The notes under the pieces were generated by a model that saw nothing but the letters and a program-made list of their open reading frames with translations, did no database searches and was not told the DNA's origin. The translations under genes and the position numbers were made by a program. Of a stretch of DNA of 64,000 bases, positions 1-8,021 are shown one piece after another. Source of the stretch: an uncultured Bacteroidia bacterium (GTDB taxonomy: Bacteria > Bacteroidota > Bacteroidia > Bacteroidales > F082); the NCBI GenBank assembly GCA_902769875.1, contig CACXQV010000002.1, positions 62,001-126,000 on the forward strand, written 5' to 3'. Each line of letters opens with the position of its first letter. Position 1 is the stretch's first letter.

Positions 1-1
1 G

Positions 2-322
2 ATCCTGAACGTCTACGGGGTTCTCAAGTTCGTGACCTTCGAGAGGCAGGCTGTCGTCGTTCCCGAAAACCAGATTCTCGCCATCAAGAAATTTGTGGCC
101 GACTATGATCGGGGCGAGGAATACAAGATGCAGAACAACGTGGATTTGAAGGAAGGCCAAATGGTGCGCATCATCACGGGGCCGATGAAAGGCTTGAAAG
201 GCAGGCTCGAATCCATCGAGAACAAGCGTCATCTGATTGTTTACATCGAGGCTGTCGGGCAGTACATTCCGGTGCATCTTCCGCGAGCCAAAGTGGAGCC
301 GGTCTACGACGACGAAAAATGA
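2..322 (+). CDS. NusG-like transcription antiterminator, UpxY/LoaP class (5' end outside window)
   Basis: The reading frame is open from the first bases of the window, so the N-terminal NGN part is missing. About 106 C-terminal residues remain. They hold a KOW-like stretch (EGQMVRIITGPMKGLKGRLE) followed by a beta-rich tail, which is the usual end of NusG paralogues. The linker text (VVVPENQILAIKKFV) fits the UpxY/LoaP type, which in Bacteroidales binds RNA polymerase and promotes read-through of polysaccharide operons, better than housekeeping NusG. The next gene, 38 bases on, is a membrane coiled-coil protein, not an obvious capsule gene, so the target operon is unknown. A GTG at 32 could be read as a start, but the upstream codons look like the same protein. 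Confidence 0.75.
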   Translation: MLNVYGVLKFVTFERQAVVVPENQILAIKKFVADYDRGEEYKMQNNVDLKEGQMVRIITGPMKGLKGRLESIENKRHLIVYIEAVGQYIPVHLPRAKVEPVYDDEK

Positions 323-360
323 AAAATTGTTGAACGGATTATCTCAAAAACAGATACATT

Positions 361-1281
361 ATGGATGCTGAAAGTTCGAAAAGACAAGCAAAACAGCCGA
401 TTTGGCTTTATCTCCTCCTTCTTGGCTTGTTGGCCATCGCCGTGGCTTTCCTGTTGGTACGCAACAGCGACATGAAGACCAACTTGAAGGAACTGGAGGC
501 CGAGAAAGAGATGCAACGCATTGATTTCCAAGCTGAGGTTGACAGCCTGATGAAGGTCCACAACGAACTGAAGGAGAGCTATGGCGAGCTGAGCCAGGAA
601 TTGGCCGAGAAAGACAGTATCATCCAAGCCGATGCCGTCGAAATCAAGAGGCTCTTGGATTCGCAGTGGGACTATTATTACATCAAGAAGAAACTCACGC
701 AGTTGCAAGAAATATCGCAGCGTTATGTTCGCCAGATGGACTCGCTGTATACCGTCAACCGGGAGCTGGTGGCCGAAAACGAGCGGATTCGCGAAGAATA
801 TCAAGCGGAGCGCCGTCATAACACCAGCCTTGCCCGCCAAAAGGAAGAGTTGTCCAACATGGTCAGCCAAGCGGCCTATCTGAAGCTATACAACTACACC
901 GCCCAAGCGGTTCGATTCAGGGGCGGCGACAAGGAAACCACGACCGACCGCGCCAACCGCGCCGAGCGCATCCGCGTGGATTTCACTGTGGGCGCCAACG
1001 ACCTTGTGCAGCCAGGCTCCAAGTTGTTCTACATCCGCATCGCCGACCCGACCAAGGCCATCATCAGCAAAGGCGCGGGCGACGAGTATTCGTTCAAGTC
1101 GAATGGCGAAACGTTGCAGTTCACCGAGAAGGTGCGCGTCAATTATGACGGCACCGAGACCGCCGTGCGGGCCTACTACATCCATCCTTCGGGAACGGAA
1201 ATGCGCCCCGGAACCTATTTCATCGATGTGTATGAGCAGGGCGGCAAGCTGGTGGGACAAACCTCGATAATCCTGAAGTAA
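361..1281 (+). CDS. Membrane-anchored coiled-coil protein of unknown function
   Basis: 306 residues. A short charged N-terminus is followed by one hydrophobic segment at about residues 14-33 and then a long heptad-rich, Glu/Lys/Gln-rich coiled coil from about 36 to 170. A compact C-terminal region (about 180-306) looks beta-rich and ends at a clean stop before a strong hairpin. The topology suggests a single-pass inner-membrane protein with the coiled coil and C-terminal domain on one side of the membrane. Similar Bacteroidetes proteins are often labelled as chromosome-partitioning-like only because of the coiled coil; nothing here shows that role. It follows the NusG-like gene with a 38-base gap and may be co-transcribed. 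Confidence 0.7.
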   Translation: MDAESSKRQAKQPIWLYLLLLGLLAIAVAFLLVRNSDMKTNLKELEAEKEMQRIDFQAEVDSLMKVHNELKESYGELSQELAEKDSIIQADAVEIKRLLDSQWDYYYIKKKLTQLQEISQRYVRQMDSLYTVNRELVAENERIREEYQAERRHNTSLARQKEELSNMVSQAAYLKLYNYTAQAVRFRGGDKETTTDRANRAERIRVDFTVGANDLVQPGSKLFYIRIADPTKAIISKGAGDEYSFKSNGETLQFTEKVRVNYDGTETAVRAYYIHPSGTEMRPGTYFIDVYEQGGKLVGQTSIILK

Positions 1282-1313
1282 GGACGTTTTGAATTTTAAT
1301 TAATTTTTTTGGT

Positions 1314-1339
1314 GAGCCGACCTTCGGGTTGGCTCTTTT
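1314..1339. terminator. Bidirectional hairpin terminator between convergent genes
   Basis: GAGCCGACC, a TTCG tetraloop and GGTTGGCTC form a 9-bp stem with one G-T pair, followed by TTTT on the plus strand and an A/T-rich flank on the other side. It lies between the coiled-coil gene and the convergent recO. Confidence 0.85.
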
Positions 1340-1342
1340 GTT

Positions 1343-2068
1343 TCATTCCAGCACCGATTTCAGGACTTCATTTGAATGGAAGTCGTTCATCACGGGGGCG
1401 TGGAGCCGCATGAAGATGATGAGTTTGTCGAGCAGTTCGCGCCGCTGGCTCGTCTTCAGAGGTATGCTGCAAGCCTCGTTGATGCCCAAGTCAAGCAGTT
1501 GCGACAGAAGCGCGGCCACCTCCGGGTCGAGATAATAAGGATGCACGGGATAGTCGTGGGCAAACGAACCCTCCATCAGGTCGAAGCACCAGCCTTCTTG
1601 ATGGTTGGCTTTGGGATAGAAACCGAGATGCCGTGTCAACTCCAAAGTGAAAAACAAGGGGAAATTGGCATAGCGTTCCTCTGCAAGGTCGAGCCACAAC
1701 ATTGAGCGCACGATGAAATCGAACAAAGCCTCGTTTTGCTCTTGCCCGGTGATGGTTTTGGATAGCAACTCGCTGACGTACATCAAGATGGCACTTTTTT
1801 TCATCACAAAAGCCATGCTTTGGTAGATATAGGAGAGCTGCACGTCCTTGAGGTATTTCAGCGAACCTTTGTTGTTGTGGACAGGTTCCACAAACTGGAC
1901 AAGATTCAGGTTCTGGAACAAGGCAACGCGATTTTTGGCGCCTCGATTGAAAGCCCCTTTCACCATATAGGATTGCAAGCCATAATTGCGGGTGAAAATC
2001 CTCACAATCAAGCTGGTGTCACCATAACGGATGGATTGCAGGACGATGCCTTGTATTTTGTCGTCCAT
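1343..2068 (-). CDS. recO: DNA repair protein RecO
   Basis: 241 residues. The N-terminal segment (IVLQSIRYGDTSLIVRIFTRNYGLQSYMVKGA) is the RecO OB-fold signature and the remainder is the helical C-terminal part; the length is normal for the family. RecO binds single-stranded DNA and RecR, and loads RecA on SSB-coated gaps. I place the start at the ATG at 2068, which overlaps the porZ stop by one base (TGATG); an in-frame TTG one codon earlier is less likely. The overlap points to translational coupling with porZ, which lies upstream on the same strand. Confidence 0.93.
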   Translation of the reverse strand: MDDKIQGIVLQSIRYGDTSLIVRIFTRNYGLQSYMVKGAFNRGAKNRVALFQNLNLVQFVEPVHNNKGSLKYLKDVQLSYIYQSMAFVMKKSAILMYVSELLSKTITGQEQNEALFDFIVRSMLWLDLAEERYANFPLFFTLELTRHLGFYPKANHQEGWCFDLMEGSFAHDYPVHPYYLDPEVAALLSQLLDLGINEACSIPLKTSQRRELLDKLIIFMRLHAPVMNDFHSNEVLKSVLE

Positions 2069-4386
2069 CAATTCATGATGAGGATTTTGGTGGCGAATTT
2101 GTTGGTGCCTTCCATCGTGCTTACATAGATGAGAAAAACGCCGGGTTCCACCTTTGCTCCGTTGATGTCAGTGCAGTCCCAAACGGCTTGGCCGCCTTCT
2201 GAGACCAATTGGGTGACGAAGGCCCCATCGACGGTGGTGATCCTGACCAAGGTGTTGGCCACCAAGCCTTTGATGCCCACATAACCCGAATAGCCCAGAC
2301 GCACGGGGTTGGGATATGCCACCACGTCGCCGACAACAGGCTCGGCTGGGGCAGCCTCGCCACGATAGGAGATGACGCCATTGTCGGTGCCGAAAAACAC
2401 CTCGCCGTTCTTGTCGATGGCCATCGTGTTGACCGCATTGTCGAGCAGCGGGCTGTTGCTCGTGTTGAAGTAGTGGATTTCCTTGGGATTCGACTCGAAC
2501 GACATCTGATAAACGCCCGACTCGAGGCCGAACCACATCTCTTTGGTGCCTTCGACGACGGCCATCGAGAGCACGCTGGAACCGTCGAAAAGGAAGTCGA
2601 ATTGCTGTGTGCCGTCGTTACGAGGCACGATTTTTTGGGTGGCGTCGAAGTTGGAGTCGCTGAAAATCTTTGCGCTGTTTTCGAACATGCACGGGCCATT
2701 GTTGGTTCCCACCCAAACGGTGCCGCTTTGGTCGAGGGCGAGGCAATTGACCGAGCCCAGCAAATGCCCGTTGCCGACAGCGGTGTTGAGGACTACGCAT
2801 TGGTCGTCGGTAGTGATGTCGAAGGTGTCGTTGTCGTTGAACACGATAAGGGTGCCTTCGCGCGTGATGATCCATTTGTAGTCATTGCTGTCGATGAGCA
2901 TGGTGCCAATGTCCATCCCGCTCAGGCCGCCGCCGAGGTGGAACGAATGCCAGTTGCCATTGCGTTCCATCATCGAAAGCATGTGGGTCGCGCCGGTGTT
3001 GGCCACCCATAGGTTGCCTTTGCTGTCGAAGCCGAGGCCGCTGATGTTGATGAGGCTGGGGTCTTGGACCCAATATTCAAGGGTGCTGTTGTCGGCGTCG
3101 TAGACCTCCACAAGTTCGTCGCCTTTGAATTTCAGCAGGCCGTTGCCCCAAGTGCCTACATAAGTGACTTCAGGGTCTTTCGGGTCGGTGGCGGTACACA
3201 CGAAATCGGAGTAAGTGTCAAAATCGGGCAACGTGTTACGGCTGAGGACAGTCCACATCCCGTCGAAACGGGCCACGCCTTCCTTCAGGTAGCGTTTGCC
3301 CCAGTTCGAAACGTGGCCACCGGTCGAAATCCACACTTGGTCGCCAAAGGCTTGAAGGTGAAACACATTCTTGGAGGCGGGTCCGTTGGGTATGATGTCC
3401 ATGTTGTTGAACCCGTCGGAAGTCTTGATGAGGCCACGGCGGGTGTCGCCAATCCAGTAGTTTCCGTTGTTGTCGATGGCAGTTGAAAGCGGCTCGATGT
3501 TTCCTCCGGGCGAGTAGATGTTCATGGTTTGGTTGAGGTTGCGGTCGTAGACCTTGATGCCATACCGGTTGGTGATGACGAAACAGTTGTCGTAAGCCCT
3601 CAGTTCATATTTTTGGCTGGTTCCAGCCTCGTCGAAACACCCCCATTGGTCATTATGGAGAACAAAAAGTGTGTCGGCGTTGTAGCCGCCTTCAAAGTTG
3701 AGGAAGAGCTTACCGCCAAAGACCTCCATCTCGGTGTAGGCAAAATGAGGATGCACGAGGCTGTTGTCGAAGTGCCAAGCCGAATAGTTGGCAAGGTTTT
3801 GTGCGTCTTGCGAGGCGTAATAAACGCCATTGTCGGTGCAGGCATAGATGCGTCCATTGTAGATGGCCACATCGGTTACATTCACCGCATCGCCTTGGTT
3901 GCCAATGTAATAGGTGTCTTTCACCTCTTCTTTCTTCAGGTCGAAGACAACGATGCCGAAGCCGCAGGCCATATAGGCCAAGTCGCCGTCGAAGAAGATG
4001 TTGTTGATGCTCTTGTTGCCCACCATCGTCTTTTCCTTGATGTCGCTCATGTTGTGGACTTTGTTGTTGGCGTCAATGAGGTCGACGTTGGCGTTGGTGT
4101 AGGCCACCATGAGCTTTCGTTGGCTTTGGTTGTAGCGCATCCTGCTGATGCCAATGTCCGACAAGGCATTGATTTTGTTGAGGATATTGATGGAGTTGTC
4201 CTCGGTGTCGTAGTAGAACAGCTCGTATTCGGTGGCGGCATAGATGCGATGGCCAACAGGCTCCACGGCAATCACTTTTTGGTAAGGAAGGTGTGTGCGC
4301 CAATTGCCTATGGCGACGCCGTTTTGGGCGAACGAGGCCAAAGTGGCGGCCATCGTTATGATGAGGGTAAACATGTGTTTTTTCAT
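2068..4386 (-). CDS. porZ: T9SS component PorZ, beta-propeller protein
   Basis: 772 residues, close to known PorZ. A signal peptide ends near residue 20 (LASFAQ). The mature protein opens with the typical IGNWRTHLPYQKVIAVEPVGHRIYAATEYELFYYD and continues as many beta-propeller repeats (NGRIYACTDNGVYY, NGNYWIGDTRRGLI, GTVWVGTNNG). The last 80 or so residues (AYPNPVRLGYSGYVGIKG...) form a T9SS C-terminal domain. PorZ is part of the outer-membrane attachment complex that cleaves cargo sorting domains and hands cargo to anionic lipopolysaccharide. Its presence fits the T9SS cargo genes elsewhere in the window. It overlaps recO at its 3' end. Confidence 0.9.
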   Translation of the reverse strand: MKKHMFTLIITMAATLASFAQNGVAIGNWRTHLPYQKVIAVEPVGHRIYAATEYELFYYDTEDNSINILNKINALSDIGISRMRYNQSQRKLMVAYTNANVDLIDANNKVHNMSDIKEKTMVGNKSINNIFFDGDLAYMACGFGIVVFDLKKEEVKDTYYIGNQGDAVNVTDVAIYNGRIYACTDNGVYYASQDAQNLANYSAWHFDNSLVHPHFAYTEMEVFGGKLFLNFEGGYNADTLFVLHNDQWGCFDEAGTSQKYELRAYDNCFVITNRYGIKVYDRNLNQTMNIYSPGGNIEPLSTAIDNNGNYWIGDTRRGLIKTSDGFNNMDIIPNGPASKNVFHLQAFGDQVWISTGGHVSNWGKRYLKEGVARFDGMWTVLSRNTLPDFDTYSDFVCTATDPKDPEVTYVGTWGNGLLKFKGDELVEVYDADNSTLEYWVQDPSLINISGLGFDSKGNLWVANTGATHMLSMMERNGNWHSFHLGGGLSGMDIGTMLIDSNDYKWIITREGTLIVFNDNDTFDITTDDQCVVLNTAVGNGHLLGSVNCLALDQSGTVWVGTNNGPCMFENSAKIFSDSNFDATQKIVPRNDGTQQFDFLFDGSSVLSMAVVEGTKEMWFGLESGVYQMSFESNPKEIHYFNTSNSPLLDNAVNTMAIDKNGEVFFGTDNGVISYRGEAAPAEPVVGDVVAYPNPVRLGYSGYVGIKGLVANTLVRITTVDGAFVTQLVSEGGQAVWDCTDINGAKVEPGVFLIYVSTMEGTNKFATKILIMN

Positions 4387-4475
4387 AGAACGAAAGTTTT
4401 GGGCGGTAAAAATACGAAAATTATGGAATAGTAACGCTGCTTTTGCGGTTTTATTGTTTTGACCGAAAACAAAAG

Positions 4476-4516
4476 CAAAACAGCAAACATCTGAATGCCA
4501 GTTGTTTGCTGTTTTG
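4476..4516 (-). terminator. Terminator of tRNA-Arg
   Basis: Perfect 14-bp inverted repeat, CAAAACAGCAAACA at 4476-4489 against TGTTTGCTGTTTTG at 4503-4516, with a 13-base loop. On the minus strand it starts directly at the tRNA 3' end and is followed by CTTTTGTTTT. Confidence 0.8.
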
Positions 4517-4588
4517 TAGCCCCACTAGGACTCGAACCTAGATTTAAAGTTTAGGAAACTTCCGTTCTATCCCTTGAACTATGAGGCC
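4517..4588 (-). tRNA. tRNA-Arg (anticodon CCT)
   Basis: Full cloverleaf on the minus strand: acceptor GGCCTCA pairs with TGGGGCT (one G-T closing pair), D-arm GTTC/GAAC, anticodon stem GAAGT/ACTTT with loop TTCCTAA (anticodon CCT), T-arm CTAGG-TTCGAGT-CCTAG and discriminator A. CCA is not encoded. It lies downstream of the exonuclease III gene on the same strand. Confidence 0.95.
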
Positions 4589-4674
4589 ACTCTTTAATCT
4601 TATAAATCTTTTGTTGACCAACAACGCTGCAAAAGTACGACTTTTTTCGAAACAAAGGCAAAGGATTTTGAAAA

Positions 4675-5436
4675 TCATTTCAAATCGATCACGATGGGGC
4701 AGTGGTCGGAGTGCATCACTTGGGGCAGGATGTCGACTTGGGCGATGCGGTCGGCGAGGTTTTCGGTCACTATATGGTAGTCGATGCGCCAGCCGAGGTT
4801 TTTGGCCCTTGCGCCGGCGCGGAAACTCCACCAGCTGTAGCGGTTGGGCTCTTTCACCAAACGGCGGAAGCTGTCGATGTAGCCGTCGCTGAGGAAGTCG
4901 GTCATCCATTGCCGCTCTTCGGGCAGGAATCCCGATGAGGTGTCGTGTTTTCTTGGGTTGTTGATGTCGATGTCCTCGTGGCAGATGTTGTAGTCGCCCG
5001 AAAGCACCAATTGGGGCCTTTCTTTCCTTAACTTGTTGACATACTGGCGGAAGAAGTCGAGCCACACCATTTTGAAGGCTTGGCGTTCGTCGCCCGTGGT
5101 GCCCGAAGGATGGTAGACGCTCACCACTGAGAGGTCACCAAAATCGGCGCGTAGGAAACGGCCCTCGCTGTCATACAAAGGCTCGTCCATCCCGTAAACC
5201 ACTTTGTCGGGCTCTTGTTTCGTGATGAGGCCCACGCCGCTGTAGCCTTTCTTTTGCGCGGGAAACCAATAATGGTGGTAGCCCATCATCTCGAAGTCCA
5301 TCAAAGGGATTTGGTCGGGCGTGGCCTTCAGCTCTTGGAAGCAGAGCACATCGGGTTGGTAGTCGTGGATCCATTGCAGCAAGCCCTTGTTGATGGCTGC
5401 GCGGATGCCGTTTACGTTGTAACTGACGATTTTCAT
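4675..5436 (-). CDS. xth: Exodeoxyribonuclease III (AP endonuclease)
   Basis: 253 residues, the normal length of the ExoIII/AP-endonuclease fold. It starts MKIVSYNVNGIRAAINKG. The metal ligand QELKA lies near residue 34, the active-site motif SGDYNICHEDIDINNP is in the middle, RIDYHIV follows, and SDHCPIVI carries the catalytic Asp-His at the C-terminus. It cuts the backbone 5' to abasic sites and degrades duplex DNA 3' to 5' in base-excision repair. The tRNA-Arg gene lies 86 bases downstream and may share its transcript. Confidence 0.93.
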   Translation of the reverse strand: MKIVSYNVNGIRAAINKGLLQWIHDYQPDVLCFQELKATPDQIPLMDFEMMGYHHYWFPAQKKGYSGVGLITKQEPDKVVYGMDEPLYDSEGRFLRADFGDLSVVSVYHPSGTTGDERQAFKMVWLDFFRQYVNKLRKERPQLVLSGDYNICHEDIDINNPRKHDTSSGFLPEERQWMTDFLSDGYIDSFRRLVKEPNRYSWWSFRAGARAKNLGWRIDYHIVTENLADRIAQVDILPQVMHSDHCPIVIDLK

Positions 5437-5482
5437 CGGTCTGAATTGTTGGTTGTTTGTTCGTTTATTGTTGGGTCGGGGA

Positions 5483-5545
5483 CTTCGGCAGGTTCAGGCC
5501 TCCTTGACTTCATCGCAAAAGCGAAGGTCTCTGAGCTTGTCGAAG
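5483..5545. repeat. Dispersed 15-mer (family C), inverted pair
   Basis: CTTCGGCAGGTTCAG at 5483-5497 and CTGAGCTTGTCGAAG at 5531-5545 face each other in the xth-clc intergenic region. The same 15-mer, with one or two changes, recurs at 15040, 17657, 19554, 44975 and 61493. The clc reading frame is open through this copy upstream of its likely start. Confidence 0.75.
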
Positions 5546-5643
5546 GGCCGACAGATAATTTAGACTGCGAAATTAGGGAAAAAGTCGATTCTTTTTTCCT
5601 TTGCGCGTTACTTTTTCCTATTTTAGCCGCCGCAAAACAACCA

Positions 5644-7428
5644 ATGATGGTGCTCAAGGACAAGATAAACGAGAAGATTGACCAGTTCAATGCTTGGCGT
5701 GCGACCCACATGACAGATCGCCGCTTTATGCTTTTGCTCAGCATCCCTGCGGGTTTCTTCGCTGGTGCGGCTGCTGTTATCATCAAGAAATTGGCCCACG
5801 GCATACGGGAGTTGGTGTTCAATTTTCAGGGGCAGTATTCGCATTTCCTCTATTTCATCTGTCCTGCCATCGGTATCCTGCTGACCATCCTGTTTTGCAA
5901 ATTCATTCTGAAAAAAGACGTGGGCCATGGCATCCCTGGCATCCTTTATGCCATTTCGAAGAACAAGGGCAAGGTGAGCCGAAGCAGCACTTGGTCGAGC
6001 ATCGTCACCAGCGCCTTGACGGTCGGCTTCGGCGGCTCGGTGGGATTGGAAGGCCCCTCGGTGTCGACGGGCGGCAGCATCGGGTCCAACATCGCTCAAC
6101 TGCTGAAACTCGACTACAAGCACACCATCCAGCTCATCGGAATGGGTGGGGCGGCGGCCATTGCAGCCATCTTCCAAGCGCCCATCACGGGCATTGTCTT
6201 CGCCCTCGAAGTGTTTATGATCGACCTGTCGCTCAATGCGTTGGTGCCTATCATTTGCTCCTCGTTTGTCGCCATCCTGACGGCCTATTTCTTCCTTGGC
6301 CAAACGGTGGAATATCCCGCAGTCATTGCCGAGGGTTTCATTCCGAGCAATGCTTTGTACTATGTGCTGTTAGGGCTTTTCGCGGGCTTGGTGTCGGCTT
6401 ATTTCCTCAAAGTGACTTTCAGCGTAGAAAAGAGGTTCAAGAAGATTGAGTCGCCTTGGACACGTTTCCTCATCGGGGGCTCGATGTTGGGTATCTTGAT
6501 TTTCTTGTTTCCGGCACTTTACGGAGAAGGTTACGATGCCATCAACTCGGCCTTGCGCGGCGACTATAGCCCCGTGTTCAACAATCCGTGGTTCGCGCAT
6601 TTCAAGGATTATGATTTGGTGGTCATCATCTTGTTTGCGGGTATGATTTTGCTGAAAGCCTTCGCCACGGCCTTCACCTTTGGCGCGGGTGGCGTGGGCG
6701 GCACCTTTGCCCCGGCCTTGTTCATAGGGGCTTTTACCGGGCTGTTCTTTGCCACTTTGGTCAACTATTTGGGGATCGGGCATTTGGACCCAGCCAAGTT
6801 TGCCCTCGTCGGGATGAGCGGCCTCGTGGCGGGTATGCTGCACGCCCCGCTGACGGGCATTTTCCTCATCGCCGAAATCACCAATGGCTACGCGCTCATC
6901 GTGCCGCTGATGATTGTCTCTGCCTTGGCCTACGCCATCAACAGGCTGTTTTTCAATCATTCGATTTATACCAATGCCGTAGCCGAGAAAGGCGTAGAGG
7001 TGACCCACAACAAGGACAAGAGCATCCTCAATATGATGGCTATCAATCAGTTGATAGAAAACAACTTCAGCCCAATTCATCCTGATTGCTTGTTCCGCGA
7101 TTTGTTGCCTTTGGTGTCGTCGTCGAAGCGCAACATCTTTCCCGTGGTCGACAAGGAAGGCTTTTTCTGCGGCCATGTGCTGTTTGATGATGTTCGTGCC
7201 ATCCTTTTTGATGAGAGCTACTACGACCAGTCGATTCAGAATTTTGCCGTCCTTCCCGACTATGTCATCCACCCTGAGGAGCCGATGGAGGAGATTGTTT
7301 ACAAGTTCCAGCAATCGGGCAAATACAACATTCCTGTCATTCAGGGCGGGAAGTATTTGGGCTACATCTCTCGCGCCAATGTGTTTTCGGCCTACCGCGC
7401 CATGATGAGCGAGATTTCGGAGGATTGA
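5644..7428 (+). CDS. ClC-family chloride channel with C-terminal CBS pair
   Basis: 594 residues from the ATG at 5644. The frame is open further upstream, but that stretch contains a dispersed repeat and has no membrane character. ClC selectivity-filter motifs are clear: GHGIP near the first helix pair, GSVGLEGP with the gating Glu, and GGTFAPALFIGA. Two pseudo-repeat segments, AAIFQAPITGIVFALEVFMID and AGMLHAPLTGIFLIAEI, follow the ClC pattern. About 140 C-terminal residues form two CBS domains, which commonly bind adenine nucleotides. Where E. coli ClC has the Glu202-Glu203 pair, this protein has Glu-Val, so the internal proton glutamate appears absent; that favours passive chloride conduction over Cl-/H+ exchange, as an inference from alignment by eye. 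Confidence 0.9.
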   Translation: MMVLKDKINEKIDQFNAWRATHMTDRRFMLLLSIPAGFFAGAAAVIIKKLAHGIRELVFNFQGQYSHFLYFICPAIGILLTILFCKFILKKDVGHGIPGILYAISKNKGKVSRSSTWSSIVTSALTVGFGGSVGLEGPSVSTGGSIGSNIAQLLKLDYKHTIQLIGMGGAAAIAAIFQAPITGIVFALEVFMIDLSLNALVPIICSSFVAILTAYFFLGQTVEYPAVIAEGFIPSNALYYVLLGLFAGLVSAYFLKVTFSVEKRFKKIESPWTRFLIGGSMLGILIFLFPALYGEGYDAINSALRGDYSPVFNNPWFAHFKDYDLVVIILFAGMILLKAFATAFTFGAGGVGGTFAPALFIGAFTGLFFATLVNYLGIGHLDPAKFALVGMSGLVAGMLHAPLTGIFLIAEITNGYALIVPLMIVSALAYAINRLFFNHSIYTNAVAEKGVEVTHNKDKSILNMMAINQLIENNFSPIHPDCLFRDLLPLVSSSKRNIFPVVDKEGFFCGHVLFDDVRAILFDESYYDQSIQNFAVLPDYVIHPEEPMEEIVYKFQQSGKYNIPVIQGGKYLGYISRANVFSAYRAMMSEISED

Positions 7429-7436
7429 TTTTTTTG

Positions 7437-7569
7437 CACGCAGAATGCGCAGAATTATGGGAATCGCAATGCGACGCTAAGATTTTGTCCGTCAGGTTCT
7501 GCGATTTCTGCGGATTCTGCGTGAAAAACCCCTACGATAGGTTCTGCGATTTCTGCGGATTCTGCGTGA
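7437..7569. repeat. Family D repeat cluster between convergent genes
   Basis: Two 31-base copies at 7494-7524 and 7539-7569, 45 bases apart, share the core TTCTGCGATTTCTGCGGATT and end in CTGCGTGA. An inverted partial copy (CACGCAGAATGCGCAGAA) begins at 7437. The same family fills the convergent junction at 59901-60014. It separates clc from tadA and may act as a terminator, but it has no long U tract. Confidence 0.8.
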
Positions 7570-7573
7570 GAAA

Positions 7574-8017
7574 TCATCGTTTCCGTTTGAAAAAATCCGT
7601 CAGCAGTGCCAAACATTCCTCGTGCATCACGCCTGTTTCGGTTTTCGTCTTGGAATGTAGCATCGGGCCGAAGCGCGAGAAGCCGTTCTTGGGGTCGTCG
7701 GCGGCCCAAACCACCTTTCCGATATGCGCATGGCACAAGGCTCCGGCGCACATGGGACAAGGCTCCAAGGTGACGTAAATCGTGCATTCGTCCAAATATT
7801 TGGCTCCCAAGGCGTTAGCAGCAGCAGTAATCGCTAACATTTCGGCGTGGGCAGTCACGTCGTTGAGGGTTTCGGTTTGGTTGTGGGCGCGGGCGATGAT
7901 TTTGTTGTTGCACACCACAACGGCGCCAATCGGTATTTCGTCGGCTTCGAGAGCCATTTCAGCCTCTTGGTAGGCCTGTTTCATATAATATTCGTCGGAA
8001 AAAACGCTAAAAGTCAT
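7574..8017 (-). CDS. tadA: tRNA-specific adenosine deaminase TadA
   Basis: 147 residues, typical for TadA. The zinc-dependent deaminase motifs are present: TAHAEM with the catalytic Glu and zinc His, and PCPMCAGAL with two zinc Cys. The enzyme converts A34 to inosine in the tRNA-Arg(ACG) wobble position. The start MTFSVFSDEYYMKQAYQEAEMA aligns with the family. It is four bases downstream of the RhuM-type gene on the same strand and may be co-transcribed with it, although the two are not functionally linked by family knowledge. Confidence 0.93.
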   Translation of the reverse strand: MTFSVFSDEYYMKQAYQEAEMALEADEIPIGAVVVCNNKIIARAHNQTETLNDVTAHAEMLAITAAANALGAKYLDECTIYVTLEPCPMCAGALCHAHIGKVVWAADDPKNGFSRFGPMLHSKTKTETGVMHEECLALLTDFFKRKR

Positions 8018-8021
8018 GGTT

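Noticed and set aside
2209..3012. Long plus-strand frames opposite porZ
   Set aside because: They mirror the GC-rich codons of porZ, show no family motif and have no start region or promoter.
5215..5643. Upstream in-frame extension of the ClC gene
   Set aside because: It overlaps xth on the other strand and the family C repeat, and has no ClC homology; the membrane protein begins at MMVLKDKINEKI.
7437..7569. CRISPR array
   Set aside because: Only two direct copies with a 14-base gap, no spacer diversity and no cas genes anywhere in the window; it is a dispersed repeat.
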